This document shows positions 1 to 6,431 of a DNA stretch of 7,032 nt, piece by piece. The DNA is from Gemmatimonadota bacterium. GTDB lineage: Bacteria; Gemmatimonadota; Gemmatimonadetes; Gemmatimonadales; GWC2-71-9. The stretch lies in assembly GCA_003220855.1 (NCBI GenBank), contig QHTP01000260.1:1-7032 (forward strand), read 5' to 3'. Both the position numbers and the translations under genes were made by a program. The notes beneath the pieces were generated by a model. That model worked only from the letters and a program-made list of their open reading frames with translations, was not told the origin of the DNA and ran no database searches. Positions within the stretch are counted from its first letter, which is position 1; every line of letters begins with the position of its first letter.

Positions 1-2
1 AG

Positions 3-44
3 GTGCTGCACTTCCAGTTGCGCCCCGACCCGCTCGCCCGATGA
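3..44 (+). CDS. C-terminal end of an upstream gene (partial)
   Basis: Reading from base 3 gives VLHFQLRPDPLAR and then a TGA at 42-44. This stop overlaps the ATG of the following gene (ATGA at 41-44), the same junction type as between the next two genes. That makes a real upstream gene in the same operon likely. Thirteen residues are too few to name the product. The alternating hydrophobic pattern would suit the last strand of a beta-rich domain, but that is only a guess. The 5' part lies outside the window. Confidence 0.5.
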   Translation: MLHFQLRPDPLAR

Positions 45-1450
45 GCGGGGCGGCCATGCGCAAGGTCTGGCTCGTGGGTCTGCTCGTCCCCTTGGTGTCG
101 GGCGCGGCGGATCTGCCCGTGACCTACGTGGCAGGGAAGCTGATCGAGCTGAACGACAACGGCGCCTGGTCCTGGTTCATGGACGAGCGGGCCATCGTGG
201 ACGACGGCAAGCTCATCGTGGGATCGGTGCGCGCCGTGGGCGACTATCGCAACGATCGTGATGCCGACTGGGGCAACGTGGAGGTATCCGTCTACGGTCT
301 CGCGTCGGGGGCCGCGCAGCATACGGTGCTGCATCGCCATTTGCAGCAGGACGACCACGCGAGCCCCGCGTTCCTCGCGCTCCCGGACGGCCGCTATCTC
401 GCGATGTATACGCAACACGGAGTCGAGCGGAGCATCTATTACCGGTTCTCCGAGCCCCACAATGCCCTGCGGTGGGGACCGGAGGCGACCTTCGATACGC
501 CGGGGAGTGCCGCGCAGCCGCTGCGCGGCAACAACGTCACGTACTCGAACCTGTTCCGGCTGTCATCGGGCCGCATCGTTAATTTCTTCCGGGGCGTTGG
601 GCTCGAGCCGAACTACATGTATTCCGACGACACCGGCCGCACCTGGACCTACGGCGGCCGCGTGGCCCACGGCACCCGCGGCGGGTACAGTCCCTATCTG
701 AAATACGCCTTCGACGGCGTGGGGACGATTCACTTCGTGATGACGGAGAATCACCCGCGCAATTACGACAACAGCCTGTATCACGCGTTCATCCGGGACG
801 GCGGCATCTATCTCTCCGACGGGACGCGTCGGGCCACGCTCAGCGAGACGACGGAGACGGACGTCAACGCGTGGGATCTGACGCGGGTGTTTCAGGGCGA
901 TCCCGACAACGTGGCTTGGATGTGCGACTTGGAGCTCGACCCGGCGCAACGGCCCTACGTCGTGTTCTCCGTGCAGAAAGACGGTCGCGGCCTGCCGCGC
1001 GGCCAGGGAGGCTTCGACCACCGGTTCGATTACGCCCGCTGGGACGGATCGCGCTGGCGGGTGCACGAAATCGCCTACGCCGGCACCCGGCTCTATGCCG
1101 GGGAGGACGATTACACGGGCCTCGCCGCGCTCGATCCCAACAACCCCGACGTGGTCTACATCTCGACGGACGCGGAGCCGGTGACGGGCAAACCGCTCGT
1201 GAGCGCCGCCGACGGTCAGCGCCACCACGAGCTGTTCCGCGGCACCACCGGCGACGGCGGCGCCACCTGGAAATGGGAGCCGATCACTGCCAACTCGGAC
1301 CTCGACAACCTGCGGCCCGTCGTCCCGCGGTGGAAGGACCGACGCACCGCGCTCGTGTGGATGCGGGGGAGCTACAAGAACAATCACGGGGAGTGGACCA
1401 CGACCGTCGTGGCAACCATCCTGAACACGTCGGAGGGAGTCGGACCATGA
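41..1450 (+). CDS. Secreted BNR_4-type beta-propeller, possible polysaccharide lyase or glycosidase
   Basis: A 469-residue exported protein. Residues 6-23 form a signal peptide (Arg-Lys, a Leu/Val core, then SGAA). The mature part resembles BNR-repeat proteins of the BNR_4 type. It has an Asp-box at 195-202 (SDDTGRTW), a second at about 401-412 (GTTGDGGATWKW), and the blocks QQDDHASPAF (102-111), YTQHG (123-127), NNVTYSN (164-170) and NSLYH (244-248). As I recall, this propeller group includes ulvan lyases (PL24, PL25), PL27 and the rhamnosidase family GH145, which act at rhamnose-uronic acid linkages. His106 and His126 lie 20 residues apart, like the paired active-site histidines I remember in PL24/PL25. 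The start at 41 is chosen because it overlaps the upstream stop. An ATG at 56, behind a GCGGGG stretch, would give a more classical leader. Activity is inferred; a sugar-binding role without catalysis is possible. Confidence 0.82.
   Translation: MSGAAMRKVWLVGLLVPLVSGAADLPVTYVAGKLIELNDNGAWSWFMDERAIVDDGKLIVGSVRAVGDYRNDRDADWGNVEVSVYGLASGAAQHTVLHRHLQQDDHASPAFLALPDGRYLAMYTQHGVERSIYYRFSEPHNALRWGPEATFDTPGSAAQPLRGNNVTYSNLFRLSSGRIVNFFRGVGLEPNYMYSDDTGRTWTYGGRVAHGTRGGYSPYLKYAFDGVGTIHFVMTENHPRNYDNSLYHAFIRDGGIYLSDGTRRATLSETTETDVNAWDLTRVFQGDPDNVAWMCDLELDPAQRPYVVFSVQKDGRGLPRGQGGFDHRFDYARWDGSRWRVHEIAYAGTRLYAGEDDYTGLAALDPNNPDVVYISTDAEPVTGKPLVSAADGQRHHELFRGTTGDGGATWKWEPITANSDLDNLRPVVPRWKDRRTALVWMRGSYKNNHGEWTTTVVATILNTSEGVGP
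1432..1439 (+). promoter_or_regulatory. Ribosome binding site of the isomerase-fold gene
   Basis: GGAGGGAG ends seven bases before the ATG at 1447. It is a strong Shine-Dalgarno match lying inside the last codons of the propeller gene. It decides the start of the next gene, because the reading frame itself stays open far upstream through the propeller gene. The ATG is also part of an ATGA overlap, so both direct initiation and translational coupling are likely. Confidence 0.7.
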
Positions 1451-2391
1451 CGACCCGTCGCGCGTTTCTCCAAACCGCCGCCGCCGTCCTCGCGGCCCCG
1501 CACGCGTGGATGCCGTCCCCGCGCGAGCGTTTCCCCATCGGCTTCTCGACCCTCGGCTGTCCCAACTGGACCTGGACGCAGATTCTCGAATTCGCCCAGT
1601 CGCACGACTACGCCGCGGTCGAGCTGCGCGGGCTCCAGAAGAACATGGACCTGACCCTGGCGCCCGAGCTCTCGCGGGACGGCGGGCGCATCGAAGAGTC
1701 GAAGCGGGAGCTGCGCGAGCGTGGGCTGCGGATATCCGACCTCGGCGCCTCGGCCGAGCTGCACGAGCAGGACCCCGCGAAGCGCGCCGTGCAGCTCGAC
1801 GAGGCGCGCCGGTTCATCGATCTCGCCGAAACGCTGCGCGTGCCCTACGTGCGCGTGTTCGGCAACAAGTACGTGCAGGGCGTGCCGCGCGACATGATGC
1901 TCGCGCACATCGCCCGGGGCTTGCGGGAGCTGGGCGACTACGCGCGGCCCAAGGGCGTCACCGTGGTGATCGAATCACACGGCGATTTCACCGACTCGCC
2001 CTCACTGCTCGCGCTGCTCGAGCAGGCAGCGTCGCCCGCCGTCGCCCTCCTGTGGGACGCGCATCACACGTTCGTGTCGGGAAGGGAGCAGCCCGAAGAC
2101 ACGGTCCGCCAGCTCGGCCGCTACATCCGGCACACGCACTTGAAGGACTCGGTGCCAGCGGGGCCCGACGGCACCGACCGGCGCTACGTGCTCACCGGCA
2201 CGGGCGCGGTACCGGTGCGGCGCCAGATCGAAGCCCTCGCGCACACTGGCTACCGCGGGTTCTACAACTTCGAGTGGGAGAAGCGCTGGCATCCCGACAT
2301 CGAAGAACCGGAGGTCGCGTTCGCCCAGTTCGCCACGGTGGTGGGCGGGTATCTGCGACGGGCCGGCGTGGCGGAGTTACCGGCGCAGTAA
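1447..2391 (+). CDS. Tat-exported sugar isomerase/epimerase-fold TIM-barrel protein
   Basis: A 314-residue protein of the xylose isomerase-like TIM-barrel superfamily (AP_endonuc_2 type). The N-terminus TTRRAFLQTAAAVLAAP is a twin-arginine leader (Arg4-Arg5, x, Phe-Leu) ending near residue 18-20, so export of a folded, metal-loaded protein is likely. The barrel begins at about residue 30 (PIGFSTLG). A metal site like that of D-tagatose/D-psicose 3-epimerases can be read from VVIESHGD (Glu176), WDAHH (Asp204, with His207 three residues on), HTHLKD (His231) and NFEWE (Glu276). The spacing is close to my memory of that family. The start follows from the ATGA overlap with the propeller gene and the strong ribosome binding site. 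The substrate is unknown. An exported location argues against a sugar phosphate as substrate and fits a free sugar or glycoside released outside. Related TIM barrels include C-glycoside-cleaving enzymes and lyases of 3-keto sugars, but no partner oxidoreductase is seen here. Confidence 0.85.
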   Translation: MTTRRAFLQTAAAVLAAPHAWMPSPRERFPIGFSTLGCPNWTWTQILEFAQSHDYAAVELRGLQKNMDLTLAPELSRDGGRIEESKRELRERGLRISDLGASAELHEQDPAKRAVQLDEARRFIDLAETLRVPYVRVFGNKYVQGVPRDMMLAHIARGLRELGDYARPKGVTVVIESHGDFTDSPSLLALLEQAASPAVALLWDAHHTFVSGREQPEDTVRQLGRYIRHTHLKDSVPAGPDGTDRRYVLTGTGAVPVRRQIEALAHTGYRGFYNFEWEKRWHPDIEEPEVAFAQFATVVGGYLRRAGVAELPAQ

Positions 2392-5247
2392 GAAGACCAC
2401 AGTCGGATCGAGCGGATAGCGGCCGAAGCGGCGGCCGTAGATCGCGAGGCCCCCGGGCAGCTCGGGATCGACCTCCAACCGGATCACCAGCTGTCCCCGC
2501 GCGGCGGCGCGCTCGAGCGCGTCAGGTGGGACCTTCACGCGCAGGAGCGCGCCGTACGAGCCCGCCTCGCGGAGCCGCCGGTCGTGCCTCTGATAGTGCC
2601 ACGAGAGAATGCCGCGGTGATCGGCGGGGTCGTCGGCGAGCGGTTCCTTTCCCGCGACCACGCCGTTGATGCGGACCGTCACGGCGCTCAGGAACAGGTG
2701 CTCGTCGGTCATGGGATAGGCGTTCGGGTTCAGGCTCGGGTCGAATGTGCCCCGGCCCCGCATGAAGTCGCCCTCGATCTGCCCGCTGCCCTCCCGGTCC
2801 TTGCCGAACAGCTGCTTCGACGAGGCTTCTGCCACGAATACCGCGCTGTCGAGATCGGCGAGCCCGATGCCCGCGGGCCACGCCACCCGATACTCGAAGA
2901 ATCCCGACCCCGCGCCGTTCACCTTCAGGCCGTCCATCACGTTCCATTGCTTGAGCGACCATGCCGCGGAATCGAAGTGGGCCGGGTCGATCGGGAACAG
3001 ACGCGCGCGTCGGCCGTCGTCCAGTCGCACCTCCGGCGGCGGCTCGCCCTCGATCACGAACGAGCAAAAATTCCGATGCAGCACGGTGCCGTTCCCGTCC
3101 TCGAGACGCACGGCGAGCACCAGGACGGCCGGCCCGGCTGGCATGGTGACCGGCAGCGGCTCTAGGGGCCCGGTCATCCATGGATGGTACGGGACGTGAC
3201 GCGTCGTCTCGAGGTACACGCGCTTCTGGCCGAGCGCGTCCCAGCCGTACGCTCGCGCCCGCAGCGTCAGGCTGTCGCCCCAGGCCTTGTCGGGCGTCAG
3301 GAATGACGCGTACAACGGCACCCGCAGCTGCGCGCCCGGGGCCACGGTCTGGCTCAGCGAGTCCCCCACGACGACGTATAACGGGGTGTGGAGATCGCGC
3401 AGCGACATCCCGTCCACCAGCTCGCCCAGCCCGGTCTCCTTCGCGGATCGGTCGTAGCGCCAGTAGCCGTTCCATTCGTTGACCACGTCGTGCAGCTCGG
3501 TGTAGAGCCAGCCGGCGATCTTCGGGTGGCGCCGGAACGCATTCACCGCCCGGTGGTAGTCCCAGCTCCAGTCGACGTCTCCGGTGCTCCCCTCGTAGCC
3601 CCAGACATTGCCGAACTCGCTGTTGATATCGGGTTGCCGCGCCTGCCGGTGGCCGGCCTCGAAGTTCCATTGGGAGCCCGGGTAGGTACTGTCGCTCACC
3701 AGGCGGTCGTGCTCTTCCCACGCCCAGCCCGGCAGGTAGGAATGCCACGAGTTTAGGTCGGTCTCGGTGTGGCCACGTCCGCAGCAGGGCGAGTTGTCTT
3801 CCACCAGACGCGTCGGGTCGAGCGATTTCGCCGCGCGATACATGGAGACGACCCAGCTTTGCGTCTCGGGACGGTAGACCTGCTTCCCGTCGAGTTTCGT
3901 GAACAATCCCCACGTCTCGTTGAACAGCACCCAGGCGAAGATCGCGGGGTGGTTGTAGTCGCGCAGCACCATGCCGCGCAGCGTCGCCTCCACCTCCCGG
4001 TGCATCGCCGAATCAGGCTCTCCCCACGAATTGGGGACGTCCGCCATGATCAGCATCCCCACGCGGTCGGCCCAATACAGCTTGCGCGGCGACTCGACCT
4101 TGACGTGCTCCCGCAGCCCGGTGAGACCGATCCCTTTGGCGCGCAGCATCTCGGCGCGCACGAACGAGTCGCTGGGATACGTATAGAACCCGCCCGGGTG
4201 GAACGCCTGGTCCAGCGTCAGCTGCAGGTACAGCGGCCGGCCGTTCAGGGCGACGTAGCGGTAGTCCGTTCCGGGAAGGTTGACGACGGAGATCTTGCGC
4301 ATCCCGAAGTAGCTCTGCACGCGGTCGGCTCCCACGGTAGCCTCGACCTCGTACAGGAACGGATCGTCGAGCGACCAGAGGTGAGCGTGCGGGATCGGCA
4401 CCTCGAACGTCACCTGGTCGGCGCCCTTGGGGATGCGCCAACTGACCGTCGGCACGTCTGCGTTCTTGAAGCGCAGGGTCAGCGTGAGGTCGCGGGGCGC
4501 CTGCTGGAGCAGCTGGGCTGCCACCACCACGCGCCCGTGGTCGATGTCGGGGGAGAAGTGTAGCGCGCGGAGCGGCACGCCACCACGCGCTTCGAGATAC
4601 GGCGTCTGCCAGATGCCGCGCGCATTGCCGTAGCCCTGCTTGCCTTCGAGCTTGAATGCGCGCGGCGCGTCGTCGACCCGGAGCACGAGTCGCTGCGGCT
4701 GTCCGGTCTTTACGTACCTGGTCACCTCGAACTCGAACGGGATGTAGCCGCCGTCGTGCCTGCCGAGCAGCTGCCCGTCGAGCCAGGCGGTGGTGCGCCA
4801 GTCGGCCGCGCCGATCACGAGGAAGACGCGGCGCCCGGTCCACGCCGCCGGCACGGCGATCGACCGGGAGTACCAGCCGATCACCGCGCTATCCGGCACG
4901 CCCGAGAGCGGGCTACCCCAGGGGAAGGGCACCAGGATCTGGCGCGGCGCCGGCAGTTGCCCGCGGGACCAACCGCGTGCCTCCCCTGAGTCCGCCGCAT
5001 CGAACTGAAACTGCCAGGGTCCGTTCAGGTTCTGCCACAGATCCCGCTGGAAGTCGGGCCGCGGATGCTCGGGGAGCGGGATCCCCGGCCCCTGGTCCTC
5101 ACCCCCTGACCCCCTCACCGTTCCGGATAGGGGGGACGTCCTGAGTTCCCCCTCTCCCGAAGGGAGAGGGGGAACGGGGGTGAGGACTGGAACGGCGACG
5201 AGGCACGCCGCCACGGCTACGAACGCGAACGGCCGGTGCTTGTTCAT
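2377..5247 (-). CDS. Exported glycoside hydrolase family 2 enzyme (956 aa)
   Basis: A retaining beta-glycosidase by family. Numbering uses the ATG at 5247; an in-frame ATG at 5283 would add 12 residues ahead of the signal peptide. Residues 1-20 form the leader (MNKHRPFAFVAVAACLVAVP). VAAC at 12-15 is a possible lipobox, but hydrophobic residues follow the Cys, so ordinary cleavage is equally possible. Residues 21-51 come from a palindromic repeat. The jelly-roll sugar-binding domain spans about 55-220 (NLNGPWQF, GWYSR, AWLDG, and the GH2 hallmark ARGIWQ at 209-214). An immunoglobulin-like domain follows to about 322, then the TIM barrel to about 625. FNETWG gives the acid/base Glu444 and INSEFG gives the nucleophile Glu544. 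About 330 C-terminal residues form an extra beta-rich part. The Asn-x-Lys motif of beta-glucuronidases is not visible, so a galactosidase or similar activity is more likely; exact specificity is open. The gene ends convergently, overlapping the isomerase gene. Confidence 0.9.
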   Translation of the reverse strand: MNKHRPFAFVAVAACLVAVPVLTPVPPLPSGEGELRTSPLSGTVRGSGGEDQGPGIPLPEHPRPDFQRDLWQNLNGPWQFQFDAADSGEARGWSRGQLPAPRQILVPFPWGSPLSGVPDSAVIGWYSRSIAVPAAWTGRRVFLVIGAADWRTTAWLDGQLLGRHDGGYIPFEFEVTRYVKTGQPQRLVLRVDDAPRAFKLEGKQGYGNARGIWQTPYLEARGGVPLRALHFSPDIDHGRVVVAAQLLQQAPRDLTLTLRFKNADVPTVSWRIPKGADQVTFEVPIPHAHLWSLDDPFLYEVEATVGADRVQSYFGMRKISVVNLPGTDYRYVALNGRPLYLQLTLDQAFHPGGFYTYPSDSFVRAEMLRAKGIGLTGLREHVKVESPRKLYWADRVGMLIMADVPNSWGEPDSAMHREVEATLRGMVLRDYNHPAIFAWVLFNETWGLFTKLDGKQVYRPETQSWVVSMYRAAKSLDPTRLVEDNSPCCGRGHTETDLNSWHSYLPGWAWEEHDRLVSDSTYPGSQWNFEAGHRQARQPDINSEFGNVWGYEGSTGDVDWSWDYHRAVNAFRRHPKIAGWLYTELHDVVNEWNGYWRYDRSAKETGLGELVDGMSLRDLHTPLYVVVGDSLSQTVAPGAQLRVPLYASFLTPDKAWGDSLTLRARAYGWDALGQKRVYLETTRHVPYHPWMTGPLEPLPVTMPAGPAVLVLAVRLEDGNGTVLHRNFCSFVIEGEPPPEVRLDDGRRARLFPIDPAHFDSAAWSLKQWNVMDGLKVNGAGSGFFEYRVAWPAGIGLADLDSAVFVAEASSKQLFGKDREGSGQIEGDFMRGRGTFDPSLNPNAYPMTDEHLFLSAVTVRINGVVAGKEPLADDPADHRGILSWHYQRHDRRLREAGSYGALLRVKVPPDALERAAARGQLVIRLEVDPELPGGLAIYGRRFGRYPLDPTVVFLLRR
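5095..5187. repeat. Palindromic repeat element inside the GH2 coding region
   Basis: Three nested inverted repeats make a cloverleaf-like design. The outer arms are 5095-5106 (GTCCTCACCCCC) and 5176-5187 (GGGGGTGAGGAC), a perfect 12-bp match. The right inner hairpin is 5145-5158 with 5162-5175 (GTTCCCCCTCTCCC and its exact complement, loop GAA). A weaker left hairpin is CCCCCT at 5110-5115 with AGGGGG at 5129-5134. CTGG occurs at both edges (5092-5095 and 5187-5190) and could be a target-site duplication. The 93 bases contain no stop in the GH2 frame and encode residues 21-51 of that protein, rich in Pro, Gly and Ser. From memory, GC-rich palindromes of the CCCTCTCCC...GGGAGAGGG type are dispersed in many copies in several bacterial phyla, usually between genes. 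Copy number in this genome cannot be seen from the window. Confidence 0.8.
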
Positions 5248-5312
5248 GCCTGAAAATACGCCGATCCCCGAGGGGTGGCGCACCGGGCGCGAGCGTGTCA
5301 GCTTCGCACCCG
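5248..5312. promoter_or_regulatory. Divergent intergenic region between the GH2 and mutarotase genes
   Basis: These 65 bases separate the two divergent start codons, so they or the adjoining coding ends should carry both promoters. The only AT-rich patch is 5251-5258. On the minus strand it reads TATTTT (5258 down to 5253), a plausible -10 hexamer ending five bases before the GH2 ATG. I see no good -35 hexamer at normal spacing and no clear Shine-Dalgarno sequence for either gene. A -10 so near the ATG would give a very short or leaderless transcript. A four-base hairpin CCCC-GA-GGGG at 5266-5275 is too small to call an operator. Confidence 0.35.
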
Positions 5313-6431
5313 ATGAAGTCGACGGTCCGGGGGTGGTCCATGATCCTGGCGGGGAGCGCCGCGTGTGCCCGCGGCGCGCCGCGTCCAGAGCCGTTCGGAA
5401 CGACCGATCGCGGGGAGGCCGTGAGCCTGTACACCCTCAAGAACGCCCACGGGATGGAGGCGCGCGTCCTCGCGTACGGCGGCATCATCGTGTCGCTCCA
5501 AGTGCCTGACCGGAACGGGCGACTCGACGACGTCGTCCTCGGATTCGACTCCCTGGCGGACTACGAGCGGGGGTCGCCGTACTTCGGCGCCATCGTCGGT
5601 CGTTACGGCAACCGGATCGCCCGGGGCCGGTTCACGCTGGACGGCAGGACCTACCCGCTGGCGACGAATAACGGTCCCAATCACCTGCACGGCGGCGTAC
5701 GCGGCCTCGACAAGGTGGTCTGGAGCGTTGCGCCGTTCCAGCACGCGGACTCGGTCGGGCTCGTCCTCACGTACACGAGCCCGGACGGCGAGGAGGGCTA
5801 CCCCGGGACGCTGCAAGCCACCGCTACCTACACGTTGACCGACAGCAACCAGCTGATCTTCGACTACCACGCGACCACGGACCGCGCGACGCCCGTGAAC
5901 CTCACGCAGCACAGCTACTTCAACCTGGCGGGCGAGGGCAGGGGCGACATCCTCGGCCACGTGGTCATGCTCAACGCCGACCACTTCACTCCGGTGGACT
6001 CGACGCTGATCCCGACGGGCGAGATCAGGAGCGTCGCGGGAACGCCATTAGACTTCCGCGCGCCGACGGCCATCGGCGCCCGCATCGACCAGGATGACCC
6101 GCAGCTCCGCTACGGGCGCGGCTACGATCACAACTTCGTTCTCAACAAGGGCGGCGACCTGACGCTCGCAGCACGCGTGTACGAGCCGACAACCGGGCGT
6201 GTGCTGGAGATCTCTACGACGGAGCCGGGACTGCAGTTCTATTCCGGCAACTTCCTCGACGGCACGCTGCGGGGCAAGCACGGCGTCGTCTACCGGCACC
6301 GCTACGGCTTCGCCGTGGAGACGCAGCACTTTCCCGACTCCCCCAACAAGCCGGCGTTCCCGTCGACGATCTTGCGTCCGGGGGAGCAATACCGCTCGCG
6401 GACCATCTACCGGTTCACGGTGCAGCCGTGA
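5313..6431 (+). CDS. galM: Exported aldose 1-epimerase (galactose mutarotase)
   Basis: Interconverts alpha and beta anomers of galactose or glucose. All active-site blocks of the GalM family are present. In numbering from the ATG at 5313 (372 aa) they are Arg101 (GRYGNRI), His126 (NHLHGG), His200 (NLTQHSYFN), Asp272 (GYDHNF) and the presumed base Glu336 (VETQHFPDSPN). Spacing agrees with my memory of the Lactococcus enzyme. Residues 1-18 (MKSTVRGWSMILAGSAAC) look like a lipoprotein-type leader: Lys2 and Arg6, a short hydrophobic core, then Cys18. The -3 residue is Ser rather than Leu, so lipidation is uncertain. This leader is why the ATG is preferred. A GTG at 5295 would add six residues, and an ATG at 5340 would lose the positive charges. 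Export fits its coupling to a secreted GH2 enzyme: retaining hydrolysis yields the beta anomer, which the mutarotase would equilibrate outside the cytoplasm. Confidence 0.9.
   Translation: MKSTVRGWSMILAGSAACARGAPRPEPFGTTDRGEAVSLYTLKNAHGMEARVLAYGGIIVSLQVPDRNGRLDDVVLGFDSLADYERGSPYFGAIVGRYGNRIARGRFTLDGRTYPLATNNGPNHLHGGVRGLDKVVWSVAPFQHADSVGLVLTYTSPDGEEGYPGTLQATATYTLTDSNQLIFDYHATTDRATPVNLTQHSYFNLAGEGRGDILGHVVMLNADHFTPVDSTLIPTGEIRSVAGTPLDFRAPTAIGARIDQDDPQLRYGRGYDHNFVLNKGGDLTLAARVYEPTTGRVLEISTTEPGLQFYSGNFLDGTLRGKHGVVYRHRYGFAVETQHFPDSPNKPAFPSTILRPGEQYRSRTIYRFTVQP

Noticed and set aside
563..1387. Antisense open frame of 274 codons opposite the propeller gene
   Set aside because: Composition is that of a shadow frame in GC-rich DNA, with no recognisable domain and no ribosome binding site. 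It lies wholly opposite a well-supported gene.
871..1446. Long upstream extension of the isomerase reading frame
   Set aside because: It runs through the propeller gene in another frame and gives an Arg/Ala-rich, low-complexity protein typical of GC-rich shadow frames. The real start at 1447 has a strong ribosome binding site and a Tat leader.
3175..3186. Perfect palindrome CATCCATGGATG
   Set aside because: It lies in the middle of the GH2 coding region, encodes an ordinary stretch, and has no partner site. Chance is the simplest explanation.
3769..4563. Plus-strand open frame of 264 codons opposite the GH2 gene
   Set aside because: It is a complement of GH2 codons with no motif of its own and no start signals.
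2522..4843. Two long minus-strand frames (2522-3913 and 4013-4843) overlapping the GH2 gene
   Set aside because: Both are Arg/Ala/Gly-rich shifts of the GH2 sequence. The GH2 frame has intact domains and catalytic residues throughout, so they do not indicate a frameshift or a second gene.
5095..5187. Palindromic element considered as a CRISPR repeat, tRNA or intrinsic terminator
   Set aside because: There is one copy only and no spacers. The cloverleaf-like pairing lacks tRNA features such as an anticodon arm of normal size. No T-run follows the hairpin on either strand.
5266..5275. CCCC-GA-GGGG in the divergent gap considered as an operator or terminator
   Set aside because: The stem is only four pairs with a two-base loop and no T-tract. 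Such a match is expected by chance in GC-rich DNA.
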